From assembly GCF_004795035.1 (NCBI RefSeq), contig NZ_SSBK01000020.1, positions 1-64,000 on the forward strand: a stretch of 64,000 bases of DNA, in the 5' to 3' direction. Numbering within the stretch: position 1 is the first letter of the stretch; each line of letters starts with the position of its first letter. The position numbers and the translations under genes were made by a program. This stretch comes from Streptomyces sp. A0958. Its GTDB lineage: Bacteria; Actinomycetota; Actinomycetes; Streptomycetales; Streptomycetaceae. The notes beneath the pieces are model-generated. The model saw only the letters and a list, made by a program, of their open reading frames with translations. It was not told where the DNA came from and searched no databases. Below, piece after piece: positions 10,658 through 18,837 of this stretch.

Positions 10658-11649
10658 CCCTAGACGAGTGGTTCCGATGTGTTCAGTGATCGAATGCGGT
10701 GAGCGACCGCAGGACCGGTGCGCCGGTCTTGTGGTTGTGCCAGATCGCCGCGGCCATCGCGAGGATGCGCTGGGCGACACGGACGGCGACGCCCTCGAAG
10801 GTCCGCCCGCCGTGTTGTTCCAGGTCGAGCTGGCCCTTGAGGGTGTCGTTGACCGACTCGATCAGCTGCCGTACCGACTTCAGCAGGGACTCGCCTTTGC
10901 GGCGCTTCTCCCGCTTGAACGAGGGCCGGAGCAACTCGGCGCCCTGGAAGGCGAGATCGGTCTCGAACTCCTTGGAGGCGAAGCCTTTGTCGGCGATCAG
11001 CAGCAGGCCGGGCCGGTCGGCGGTCAGGTGCGGTTCGCGGTCCAGCATCGCGGCCAGGACCTCCCGCTCGTCGATTTTCGGGCTGGCCAGGGCCCACGTG
11101 ATTGGCATCCCGGTCGGGGTGCAGACCAGGAACAGACGCAGGCCCCAGTAGAAACGGGAGTGCGAGGCGCAGTATCCGTATCCGGCCCAGCCAGCCATCT
11201 CCGACCGCTTCACCGTCGGCCGCGACATCCCGCACGGCACCGGTGTGGAGTCGACGATCCAGTGGTTGTCGAACCAGAAGTCGGTGTCCGTCGCGAGCAC
11301 CCGTATCGCCTTCTTGACCAGCGGCAGCGCGGCCCGCAGCCGCTTGTTGTATCCCGGCCGCTTGGGCAGGTACGGAAACATCGGGCCCAGGTTGGCGCGG
11401 GCGAAGCGCAGCCAGCGCGCCTCCGAGGAGAAACCGAGCAGCGCCTGTGCGACCGCCAGGCACACCAGCTCCGAATCGCTCAACTGCGGTGGCCTGCCCA
11501 GCCATCGGTTCCCTCCGATCTCATCGTCGATCTTCACGTACAGTCCGGTGATGAGGGCGTCCAAGTCTTCGTTCGTCACACAACGATCTTGGGCGCCCTC
11601 TCCACGTCTCCGGGCAGACACCCAACAATCGGAACTACTCGTCTAGGGC
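10658..11649 (-). mobile_element. IS982-family insertion sequence
   Basis: The element is bounded by imperfect terminal inverted repeats. The left end reads CCCTAGACGAGTGGTTCCGA from 10658, and the right end, read inward from 11649, gives CCCTAGACGAGTAGTTCCGA, a single mismatch. It is 992 bp and encodes one transposase on the minus strand. The left end sits two bases after the gcl stop codon. I find no convincing target duplication, probably because the right end is overlapped by the MITE at 11644-11860. Confidence 0.85.
10683..11579 (-). CDS. IS982-family transposase
   Basis: A 298-residue DDE transposase that fills the insertion element. Family features include the N-terminal LITGLYVKIDDEIGG ... 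RPPQLSDSELVCLAVAQALLG, the first catalytic aspartate in HWIVDSTPVPCG, the GYGYCASHSRFYWGLRLFLV block, and the second aspartate in LLLIADKGFAS. The C-terminal region ends near the left inverted repeat with AAAIWHNHKTGAPVLRSLTAFDH. The preferred start is the GTG at 11579; the frame remains open a little further upstream. No frameshift or stop interrupts it, so the copy may still be active. Confidence 0.88.
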   Translation of the reverse strand: MTNEDLDALITGLYVKIDDEIGGNRWLGRPPQLSDSELVCLAVAQALLGFSSEARWLRFARANLGPMFPYLPKRPGYNKRLRAALPLVKKAIRVLATDTDFWFDNHWIVDSTPVPCGMSRPTVKRSEMAGWAGYGYCASHSRFYWGLRLFLVCTPTGMPITWALASPKIDEREVLAAMLDREPHLTADRPGLLLIADKGFASKEFETDLAFQGAELLRPSFKREKRRKGESLLKSVRQLIESVNDTLKGQLDLEQHGGRTFEGVAVRVAQRILAMAAAIWHNHKTGAPVLRSLTAFDH

Positions 11650-11860
11650 CTGTCTTCAAACTGCCGTCTGCCGGGCGACGCCATGCACGCACTCTCGCCG
11701 CACCGGTCCCAGACCCCGGTACGTCCAGTACAGAGGCCTGGGGCCGGCACGCCGAGGAGTGGGGTCTCCCCTGTTCGAGCGAAGCCGAGAACTTGGGGAA
11801 GCACCTGACGCCGCCCGGCCGCCCTTCGGGCGACGACGGCAGTTTGAAGACAGGCCCTAG
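11644..11860. mobile_element. Non-coding MITE-like element (217 bp) nested at the IS982 right end
   Basis: A perfect 26-bp inverted repeat bounds this segment: 11644-11669 starts CTAGGGCCTGTCTTCAAAC, and 11835-11860 is its exact reverse complement. GGGCCTGTC termini with a flanking CTAG are what IS5-family elements of the IS427 type leave. The interior has no transposase gene, so it is probably a miniature element mobilised in trans. It shares the CTAGGG bases with the IS982 right terminus, so one element inserted at or into the end of the other. Confidence 0.8.
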
Positions 11861-11999
11861 GACTGCTGCCCGGCCCCCAAGAGTACCTACGGGCCCCCGT
11901 AGGTACTCTCGGCGTGTTTGAACAGATGGCCTGGGTGTCGTGTGGTCCGGCGGCGGGCTTGCCCTTCGTGGCGCACCTCCGCCCTGACCCAGTCCGCCG

Positions 12000-12550
12000 G
12001 CAATCCATCTGGTCCCGGGCTGCACGCGAGGCCCTACGGAGAAGCCCATGCGGTTCCAGTGGAAGAGGATGTGCAGCGCGAGAATGGCGCGCTTGCCGGT
12101 GCTGAGTTCGCTTGATTCGGCGGCCTCCGCGAGTCGGTGGCCGTGTTGTTGCAGGGCCTCGATCCACGGACGGACGGGCGTGAGGGGACCGTCCGTGAGG
12201 AGGGGGCGGGCATCGGTCAGCAGGAGTCCCTTCAGGGGTGCTGTCATGGCGCTGACCTGTTGCGGTGTCACATCGTCGGGGAGGGGGCGCCCCTCTTCGA
12301 CACGGCCCCACGCGTCGCCCTGCTCGCCGATTTCGAGGCGGGTCGCCCGCATGAGGAGCGCCATGGCCAGGAGCGATGTCTCCTTCGGACCCAGCTGGTC
12401 GGTGGGACGTGCCTCGTAGGCGCGGTTGTAGTTGAGAACGCCTTCGCTGTCTGCGTGGAACAGGGCATGTGCGAACGCCAGTCCGGCCGGGCCGCCGAAG
12501 GCGATCGTCTCCGGTTCGTACAGGGCGGGGTGCCAGTTCGCAGTCACGCC
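12000..12550 (-). pseudogene. Remnant of a thiopeptide/lanthipeptide-type dehydratase (SpaB_C / thiopep_ocin domain)
   Basis: The minus-strand frame contains a recognisable SpaB_C-type domain: WHPALYEPETIAFGGPAGL near 12535, then ALFHADSEGVLNYNRAY, KETSLLAMALLMRATRLEIGEQGDAW and, near 12060, ILALHILFHWNRMGF. In complete proteins of about 300 residues this domain catalyses the glutamyl elimination step of lantibiotic or thiopeptide maturation. Here the usual N-terminal 50 residues are missing, replaced by unrelated sequence. The frame also continues past the domain end into the mobile elements without a proper stop. I therefore call it a degraded fragment. It may be what is left of an earlier RiPP cluster at this site. 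Confidence 0.7.
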
Positions 12551-12776
12551 GCAGGACCCAGAATCGAGTGTCCCTCGGCGCACTCCAGCACGATCCTTGA
12601 GCGCTGAGCCAGGGCCTGGGGACGGTGTTGCGGATCGCACCCATGCGGGCACGGTAGCCGCCGTGCTCTCGGCCCACCAGGTAAAGACCAGGTCGAAACG
12701 CCCTAGTTCGGTCTGTTGGGTGACCGTCCGAATGCCCTGACCAGCCCTCGGGGGAGGGGAGTTATCCAGAAGACGG

Positions 12777-12793
12777 TCACTCTTCGAGAGTGA
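12777..12793. promoter_or_regulatory. Short perfect inverted repeat, possible operator
   Basis: TCACTCTTCGAGAGTGA is a 7-bp perfect inverted repeat around a 3-bp centre, about 40 bases upstream of a small frame with a strong ribosome-binding site (12834). It could be an operator or a small hairpin; nothing else supports a function. Confidence 0.35.
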
Positions 12794-12833
12794 TTGGTGA
12801 CGGTTTGTTCCACCTCGAAGTAGGAGGCTTGCC

Positions 12834-13022
12834 ATGCCCGACGAACAGTCCCGGAGGAGCCGGCTCGCGTTGGCGGATACGCCCGGGCGCGAAGGCGGCG
12901 GGCGCGCTCCCGGACCGCTCCGCCTGGGCCGCAAGGCCACCCGCTCACCGAAGGGGCTGCCCGGTGACAACTGCCACCCGAAGAAGCCGGGTTCAAGGTC
13001 CGCGGCGCACTCGGTGCCTTGA
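12834..13022 (+). CDS. Possible small ORF (62 aa) with a strong ribosome-binding site
   Basis: An ATG at 12834 is preceded by TAGGAGGCTTGCC, one of the best Shine-Dalgarno sequences in the region, and opens 62 codons. The peptide is basic and low in complexity (RSRLALADTPGREGGG, RLGRKATRSPKG) and matches no family I know. Part of the DNA (12890-12933) is a scrap of gcl read in another frame, which argues that this is a chance frame in rearranged DNA whose RBS belonged to a lost gene. It overlaps the -35 of the cluster promoter. Low confidence. Confidence 0.25.
   Translation: MPDEQSRRSRLALADTPGREGGGRAPGPLRLGRKATRSPKGLPGDNCHPKKPGSRSAAHSVP
12890..12933 (+). pseudogene. Scrap of a second glyoxylate carboligase gene
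   Basis: About 42 bases here match gcl positions 9878-9919 with four differences. In the matching frame they encode KAAGALPDRSAWAA against KAAGELPDRSAWAA in the intact enzyme. Flanking sequence does not continue the match. It looks like debris from a duplicated or foreign gcl left during assembly of the island. Apart from this scrap, I see no gene between 12551 and 13018. Confidence 0.55.
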
Positions 13023-13048
13023 CGCCCGGAATTGGTCCAGGCCAATAT
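13019..13048 (+). promoter_or_regulatory. Promoter with embedded palindrome, upstream of the ABC exporter genes
   Basis: A -35 TTGACG (13019-13024) and a -10 CAATAT (13043-13048) are 18 bp apart, and the spacer holds the palindrome ATTGGTCCAGGCCAAT (13031-13046). The same arrangement recurs at 16886-16915. The palindrome resembles the DasR-responsive element core TGGTCTAGACCA and differs by one base from the site in the chitinase promoter (57077-57091). A repressor sitting between -35 and -10 would block transcription of the exporter operon. Confidence 0.7.
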
Positions 13049-13188
13049 GTGGATCATCGAGCGCCTCCGGGACCCGACCGTGCCTCCGGGTGTGCGGTCC
13101 GCGCCGGCCTGTCGCACGGAAGTACGCAAGTACCGGGGGGAATGCCGCTGTGCCAGGACCACGACCGTTCGCCGGAGCCGCAGCCGTC

Positions 13189-15024
13189 ATGCGGCGCAGG
13201 GCCGGCCGCTGGATCGACCTCGCCCGGCTGCTGCCCCGCGCAGGGACGCCACTGGTGGCCGCGTCACTCCTGGTGAACACCGTCCTCGGCCTGCTGCCAG
13301 GCGGCTTCATGCTCGCGGCGAGCGTGCTCCTGGACCGTGCCGCCGGAGGGGCGGGCCTGACGGGGGAGGTCTACGGATGGCTGGCCGTCGCCGTCGGGGC
13401 CTTCGCCCTCCAGCACACCCTCACCCCCTTCCAGCCCGCGCTGACCGAGGCGGTCTCCCGCCGGGTCGACGGCCACTGCATCGGCCGGCTGCTCGATGTC
13501 ACGCTGCGCCGGGCGCCCTTCGGGATTCTGGAGGACACCGCGCACGAGGACCTGCTCGCGGACGCCAGGGCCGCCTTCGCCCGCACCGTGCCCACCCCGG
13601 GCGAGGCCGCCGCCGCGCTGCCGCTCCTGTTCTCCCGCTACCTCCAACTCGCCTTCGCCGTAGCCCTGGTCGGGTATGCGGCCGGCCCGGTCGGCGCCGC
13701 CGTCACCGCATTCACGGCACTCGCGATCCGGTTCGGCGTCCGCGGCACCCTGGGCCGCTACGCCGCCCTCTGGGACTCCCTCGCCGGACACCGGCGGCGC
13801 ACCGGCTACATCCGCCAGCTGGCGACCGGGACGGGTGCTGCGAAGGAGATCCGGCTGCTGGGCCTGATGCCCTGGCTCAGCGCCCGCTACGGCCGCGACA
13901 CCATGGACCATCTGCGCCCGCTCTGGGCCGGCAGCCGGCGACTCCAGTTCTGGCCCTTCATCGCCCTCGCCGCCGCCGGATTCGCCGGCGGAACCGCCGT
14001 GTTCGCGCTGCTCGCGCACGGCACCGTACAGGGGCGCACCGACCTCTTCGCCCTCGGAATCGGCCTCCAGGCCGCCCTGGTCACCATGCGCTTCGGCATC
14101 GCCTTCCCCGAGTGCGACACCCAGACCCAGTTCGGCCTGGTCTCCTTCCACGCCCTCGAACGGCTCGAAGCGCTGGAGGAGTCGAAGCCCCGCCCCGCCG
14201 CCGGTACGGACCCCGCGCCGCGCCCCGGGCACAGCATCCGATTCGAGAACGTCGCCTTCTCCTACCGCCCGGACACCCCCCCGGTCCTGGACGGCCTCGA
14301 CCTGGAGATCCCGGTCGGCTCCTGCACCGCGATCGTCGGCCTCAACGGCGCCGGGAAGACCACCCTGGTCAAACTGCTCGCCCGGCTCTACGAACCGACC
14401 TCGGGACGGATCACCGTGGACGGCGCCGATCTGGCCGCTCACAGCCCGGAGTCCTGGCAGCGCCGGATCGCCGTCGTCTTCCAGGACTTCCTCCGCTACG
14501 AACTGCCCGCCGCCGACAACATCGGCTTCGGCGCCCCCCATCTGGAGGCCGACGAAGCCCTTCTGCTGGACGCCGCCCGACGGGCCGGGGCCGCCCCCGT
14601 CGTCGGCAAGCTCCCCGACGGACTGCGCACCCCGCTCTCCCGCCGCTACCACGGGGGGCACGATCTCTCCGGAGGCCAGTGGCAGCGCATCGCCCTCGCC
14701 CGCGCCCTGCTCGCCGTCGAGGGCGGAGCTTCGCTGCTCGTCCTGGACGAACCGACGGCGCAGTTGGACGTGCGCGGCGAGGTCGCCTTCTTCGACGAGT
14801 TCCTCGCCGAAGCCGGTTCGCGCGGCATCACCAGCCTGATCATCTCGCATCGCTTCTCCACCGTCCGGCACGCCGACCGGATCGTCGTCGTGGAGCACGG
14901 CCGGGTCCTGGAACAGGGCGACCACGAGTCCCTGATGCGCGCGGACGGCCGCTACGCCGAACTCTTCCGGCTCCAGGCCCAGCGCTTCGAGGACGACAAC
15001 GACACCGTCGGGAGCAGAAGTTGA
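13189..15024 (+). CDS. ABC exporter half-transporter 1 (TMD-NBD)
   Basis: A 611-residue type I ABC exporter subunit with an N-terminal membrane domain of about six helices (residues 1-330) and a C-terminal ATPase. Visible motifs are Walker A VGLNGAGKTTLVK, signature LSGGQWQRIALA, Walker B LLVLDEPTAQLD with the catalytic Glu, and H-loop SLIISHRFSTV. ATG 13189 is used; GTG 13150 is an alternative with a G-rich leader. It is the first gene of the cluster after the palindromic promoter, and its stop overlaps a TTG start of the second exporter gene. Intact ATPase residues in both subunits suggest a heterodimeric pump, probably for the cluster's product. Export and self-resistance are inferred from context. 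Confidence 0.9.
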   Translation: MRRRAGRWIDLARLLPRAGTPLVAASLLVNTVLGLLPGGFMLAASVLLDRAAGGAGLTGEVYGWLAVAVGAFALQHTLTPFQPALTEAVSRRVDGHCIGRLLDVTLRRAPFGILEDTAHEDLLADARAAFARTVPTPGEAAAALPLLFSRYLQLAFAVALVGYAAGPVGAAVTAFTALAIRFGVRGTLGRYAALWDSLAGHRRRTGYIRQLATGTGAAKEIRLLGLMPWLSARYGRDTMDHLRPLWAGSRRLQFWPFIALAAAGFAGGTAVFALLAHGTVQGRTDLFALGIGLQAALVTMRFGIAFPECDTQTQFGLVSFHALERLEALEESKPRPAAGTDPAPRPGHSIRFENVAFSYRPDTPPVLDGLDLEIPVGSCTAIVGLNGAGKTTLVKLLARLYEPTSGRITVDGADLAAHSPESWQRRIAVVFQDFLRYELPAADNIGFGAPHLEADEALLLDAARRAGAAPVVGKLPDGLRTPLSRRYHGGHDLSGGQWQRIALARALLAVEGGASLLVLDEPTAQLDVRGEVAFFDEFLAEAGSRGITSLIISHRFSTVRHADRIVVVEHGRVLEQGDHESLMRADGRYAELFRLQAQRFEDDNDTVGSRS

Positions 15025-16790
15025 GAACGGTCATGGCCTCGGCCCGCTACCTGCTGGCACTCGGGTGGCGGCTCAGCCCCGCGCGGCTGCTCACCTCGGT
15101 CGGCCTGCTCGCGGCCGGATACGTGGCCGCGCCGGTCGCCGCCGTACTGCTCGCCGCCTTCACCGAGGCGGCACTGGACGGACGGGGCGACGCGGCCCTG
15201 ACCCTCTCCGTCGGCATCGGCCTGGTGCTGGTACTCGACCTGACCATGGCGCACTTCGCGCACCTCTCCTACTACGAGCTCGCCCAGCTCCAACAGCTCG
15301 CCATCGGGCGGGAGATCGCCGATGTCGTCAACGGCTCCCCGGGCATCGAGGCCCTCGACAACCCCCGGTTCAGCGAGACGCTGACCCAGCTCGGCGACCG
15401 GATCTTCCAGGTCCGGGCCGCCCTGGAGGCGCTGCTGCTGCTCGGCGGCTCGCTGCTGCAAGGGCTGCTGACCGCCGTGGTGCTGGCCCGCGTCGACCCC
15501 TGGCTCGTCCTGCTGCCGCTCGCCGCCGTCCCCGCGGTGCTCGCCGGCAGCCGGGCACAGCGGATCGTCGACGCCGCACGGGCGGGCAGCGCCTCCGAAC
15601 TCCAGCTCGCTCGACACCTGGTGGAGATCGGCACGACAGCAGCCACCGCCAAGGAGATCCGGCTCTTCGGGGCCCGGCAAGCGGTCACCGAACGGCACGG
15701 GGCCGCCTGGCGCGGCGTCACCGAACGGCAGCTGGGCGGCGAACTGCGCGGGGCGATGATCCGTGCGGCCGGACAGATCTGGTTCGCCGCCGCGTACGGG
15801 GCGGCGATCCTGCTCGTGCTGCGGCGGGCCGCGCGCGGCGAGGCGGGCGTGGGCGAACTGGTACTCACCCTCACGCTGGCCGTCCAGGTCGGCGGGCAGG
15901 TCGCGGCCGCCCTCGGTCAGCTGGGGCGGTTGCAGAGCGCCGGACGGATCACCGAACTCCTGGCCGAACTGCGCTCGTTGGGCGCCGTGTCCCAGGACTC
16001 CGGGCGCGACGTCCCGCCGCCCGCACTGCGCGAGGGCATCCGGCTCGAACACGTCTCCTTCGCCTACCCCGGCAGCGACCGGAAGATCCTGGACGATGTC
16101 TCCCTCTTCCTCCCGGCCGATTCCAGCACCGCGCTCGTCGGCGAGAACGGAGCAGGGAAGAGCACCCTCGTAAAACTCCTCTGCGGGCTCTACCGGCCCA
16201 CCGAGGGCCGCATCCTGGTCGACGGCACCGACCTCGCCGACCTCGACCCCGAGCAGTGGCAGCAGCGGCTCGCCACCCTCTTCCAGGACTTCGCCCGCGT
16301 CGAACTGACGCTCCGCGAGTCCGTCGGCGTCGGCAGGCTCGAAGCCCTGGACGACGACGCCGCGCTCCGCGCCGCACTCTCGGACGCCCGGGCCGGGGTG
16401 CTGGAGGACGAGACGCCGGGCGGCCTGGACGGACTGATCGGACGCGGTTACGGGGACGGCCGGGAGTTCTCCGGCGGCCAGTGGCAGTCCCTCGGGCTGG
16501 CCCGCACCGTGCTCCGCGCCGATCCGCTGCTGCTCGTCCTGGACGAGCCCGCCGCCGCGCTGGACGCGGCCGCCGAGCACTCCCTCTTCGAGCGCTTCGC
16601 CGCCGCCTCCTCGGCCAGCGGGACGACGGTCTTCGTCTCGCACCGCTTCTCCACCGTCCGCCTTGCCGACCGGATCGTCGTCCTCGACGGCGGCCGGGTC
16701 GCCGAGGCCGGCAGCCACCAGGAACTCATGGCCCGGCAGGGGCTGTACCAGGAGATGTTCGACCTTCAGGCAGGGGCGTACACCGCCTGA
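15021..16790 (+). CDS. ABC exporter half-transporter 2 (TMD-NBD)
   Basis: A 589-residue partner of the preceding exporter, again with a membrane domain followed by an ATPase: Walker A VGENGAGKSTLVK, signature EFSGGQWQSLGLA, Walker B LLVLDEPAAALD, and H-loop FVSHRFSTV. The two subunits share the unusual signature-region GGQWQ and the HRFSTVR element, so they probably evolved as a pair. The TTG at 15021 overlaps the previous stop (TTGA) and has GGGAG six bases upstream; an ATG at 15033 is the alternative. The gene ends 250 bases before the condensation-domain gene, a gap that holds the second palindromic promoter. Confidence 0.9.
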   Translation: MRTVMASARYLLALGWRLSPARLLTSVGLLAAGYVAAPVAAVLLAAFTEAALDGRGDAALTLSVGIGLVLVLDLTMAHFAHLSYYELAQLQQLAIGREIADVVNGSPGIEALDNPRFSETLTQLGDRIFQVRAALEALLLLGGSLLQGLLTAVVLARVDPWLVLLPLAAVPAVLAGSRAQRIVDAARAGSASELQLARHLVEIGTTAATAKEIRLFGARQAVTERHGAAWRGVTERQLGGELRGAMIRAAGQIWFAAAYGAAILLVLRRAARGEAGVGELVLTLTLAVQVGGQVAAALGQLGRLQSAGRITELLAELRSLGAVSQDSGRDVPPPALREGIRLEHVSFAYPGSDRKILDDVSLFLPADSSTALVGENGAGKSTLVKLLCGLYRPTEGRILVDGTDLADLDPEQWQQRLATLFQDFARVELTLRESVGVGRLEALDDDAALRAALSDARAGVLEDETPGGLDGLIGRGYGDGREFSGGQWQSLGLARTVLRADPLLLVLDEPAAALDAAAEHSLFERFAAASSASGTTVFVSHRFSTVRLADRIVVLDGGRVAEAGSHQELMARQGLYQEMFDLQAGAYTA

Positions 16791-16885
16791 CCTCTGCTTC
16801 CCGCTTACCCGGACGGCGCAGTCGCCGGTCCTCAACTCGGCGTGGGCACATCGTCGTTGACGGCGATCAGCGTGGCGTGACGATC

Positions 16886-16915
16886 TTGACAGCTTTCATT
16901 GGTCCAGGCCAATAT
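16886..16915 (+). promoter_or_regulatory. Second promoter with the same embedded palindrome, upstream of the biosynthetic genes
   Basis: TTGACA (16886-16891) and CAATAT (16910-16915) are 18 bp apart and enclose ATTGGTCCAGGCCAAT (16898-16913), identical to the site at 13031-13046. The consensus -35 makes this likely to be a strong promoter when derepressed. It should drive the operon that begins with the condensation-domain protein at 17041. Confidence 0.75.
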
Positions 16916-17040
16916 GGGTTCAGATTCAGCCACTAAGGCCCAACTGCGGTCCGAGAGGGCGCTGTTGCCGCTGTCCTCACAGCCGGTCGCGCGCCGAGAG
17001 ACCGCAGTCCCTTGCCGCACCGGACGGAGTGTTCAGCGCT

Positions 17041-18759
17041 GTGACCGTTACGAGCGACAGGTCCGGGAGTTCCGCCGACGGGCCGCGGATTCCGGGAACC
17101 ATCGCCTTCTCCGGCCCGGCGCGCGGACCGGGCCCCCTCATGTGGGCGCAGCGGCTCCTGTGGAACGACTCCCAGTGGATGGGGGAGGAGGCGCACTACT
17201 TCAACATGGCGCTGTCCGTCCCGGTGCCCGACGGGCTGTCGCACGAAGAGGTCATGGACGCGCTGAGCCGTGTCGTCCACCGCCATGAGGCGTTCCGGAG
17301 CCGCGTCACCCTCGCCGCCGATGGTGAACCGCTCCAGGAGGTCTTCGCCTCGGGAGCGCTCCCGGTGCTCCTGGCAGAGGCGTCCGAGGGGACCGTGGAC
17401 GAGGTCGCCGCGCGCTGCCGCGAAGAGCTGTCCGGCCGCTCCTTCGACCTGCTCGAAGACTGGCCCGCGCGCCTCTGCGTCGTTTCCGTCCGGGGGATGC
17501 CCGCGAGGGTCGTCATGGTCCTCTCCCACGTTTTCGCGGATGGCGGCGCGACCCGGGTCCTCTCCCAGGAGCTGGCCGAACTGATGAGCGGACCCGTCCC
17601 GCCCGCCTCCTGGGCCGTACCCGCCCCGCAGCCCCTCGACCGCTCCGCGCACGAACAGTCGGCGGCGGGACGACGGCTCTCCGCGCGCTCGCTCGAACGG
17701 CTGGAGCAGCAGCTGCGGACGATGCCGCAGACCATGTTCCCCGGGCCCCGGCTCACGCCCGACCCGCACCGCTTCAAGCGGCTCGAGATGCGCTCCCCGG
17801 CCCTCACCGAGGCGCTGCGCCGGATCGCCGGGCGCGACGGAACCACCACGTCGAACGTGCTCCTCGCCGCCACCGCCCTCATGCTCGGAGTGTTCACGGG
17901 CAACCGGCGTGTGGCCTTCAAGACCATCCTCGGCAATCGGTCCTTCCTCGATCTGAAGCGCATCGTCAGCAGCGCCGTGAGCAACGGCCTGGTGTGCGCC
18001 GACCTCTCGGACGGATCTTTCACCGGTCTGGTCCACTCCGTGGCGCAGGCCACCAGGGCGGACCTGCTGCGCAGTCAGTGCGATCCAGCCGAGCGCGAAC
18101 GGCTGACGGCGCGGGTCAACGCTGAACGAGGCGTCCACCTCGACCTCTCGTCGTTCTTCAACGACATCCGGGTATTCATGGGCGAGCGGTCCGTCGAGCC
18201 GGACGACGACGCCGACCTGGACGGGCTCGCGAGCCGTACGCGACTGGCCTGGATCGGCGAGTGGGACCGGCAGGACGCGAAGTTCTTCTTCCACGCCCGG
18301 ACTCTGGGCGACTGCGATCACGTATACGCCATGGTCGACACCGCCTTCATGTCGACCGAGTCGGCGGAACGGCTGATGCGGGGCCTTGAGCGGGTCCTCA
18401 TCAGGTCCGCCGGCGCCGACCTGCCGCTCCAGGAGCTGCGCGGCCTCGTCGCCGCCGACGGGTGCCGCCCCCCTGCCAGAGGCGAGGACTGGGTCCCGGT
18501 GGACGACTGCTGGATCTGCCTGCCCGACGTCGTGTCGATGCTCTCCGGCCTGCTCCCCGGCCGACGTGTCGAGGCCGGGGTCGGGGAAGGCGTGAACGGC
18601 CCCGTCCTCTCGGCCCGGGTCTTCTGCGACGAGCCCGTCGACGTCGAGGAGCTGCGCCGGGCGGCGCACCGCGCCCTTCCGGGTTTTCCCGGGGCCATGG
18701 TGCCCGCGCTCCTGACCGTCGTCCCCGCCGGAAGCACCGCCGAGGGCTCCCCGGCATGA
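17041..18759 (+). CDS. Free-standing NRPS condensation-domain protein
   Basis: A 572-residue protein with condensation-domain features but no adenylation or carrier domain. The active-site motif appears as LSHVFADGGA: the catalytic second His (residue 163) and the Asp (167) of HHxxxDG are intact, with the first His replaced by Ser. The N-terminal PLMWAQRLLW ... HYFNMALSVPVP and RHEAFRSRV match core C1/C2 patterns. The C-terminal 110 residues (after about 460) fall outside a normal C domain and are unassigned. GTG 17041 is preferred over 17029 because GGAG lies 11 bases upstream. It probably acts in trans, condensing an acyl- or aminoacyl-thioester with the seryl carrier made by the A-T protein at 27225. 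The reaction is inferred. Confidence 0.8.
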   Translation: MTVTSDRSGSSADGPRIPGTIAFSGPARGPGPLMWAQRLLWNDSQWMGEEAHYFNMALSVPVPDGLSHEEVMDALSRVVHRHEAFRSRVTLAADGEPLQEVFASGALPVLLAEASEGTVDEVAARCREELSGRSFDLLEDWPARLCVVSVRGMPARVVMVLSHVFADGGATRVLSQELAELMSGPVPPASWAVPAPQPLDRSAHEQSAAGRRLSARSLERLEQQLRTMPQTMFPGPRLTPDPHRFKRLEMRSPALTEALRRIAGRDGTTTSNVLLAATALMLGVFTGNRRVAFKTILGNRSFLDLKRIVSSAVSNGLVCADLSDGSFTGLVHSVAQATRADLLRSQCDPAERERLTARVNAERGVHLDLSSFFNDIRVFMGERSVEPDDDADLDGLASRTRLAWIGEWDRQDAKFFFHARTLGDCDHVYAMVDTAFMSTESAERLMRGLERVLIRSAGADLPLQELRGLVAADGCRPPARGEDWVPVDDCWICLPDVVSMLSGLLPGRRVEAGVGEGVNGPVLSARVFCDEPVDVEELRRAAHRALPGFPGAMVPALLTVVPAGSTAEGSPA

Positions 18760-18837
18760 CCTGACCGCCCGTACTTCTCCGACCGTTCGTCGAATCCCAT
18801 GGGGGGAATCGTGGCAATCAGTATGTAAAACGATCTC

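Noticed and set aside
11576..13162. A single 528-codon gene containing the SpaB_C-like domain
   Set aside because: The frame runs through both the MITE and intergenic DNA; only the part around 12000-12550 resembles a protein family.
13047..13190. A leaderless small peptide starting at the ATG that follows the first cluster promoter
   Set aside because: The ATG overlaps the -10 hexamer, so it cannot be in the transcript; the frame is an Arg-rich shadow.
13032..15020. Upstream two-thirds of the long frame ending at 16790
   Set aside because: It is Arg/Pro-rich and lies in the wrong frame of the first ABC exporter gene; the second exporter starts at 15021.
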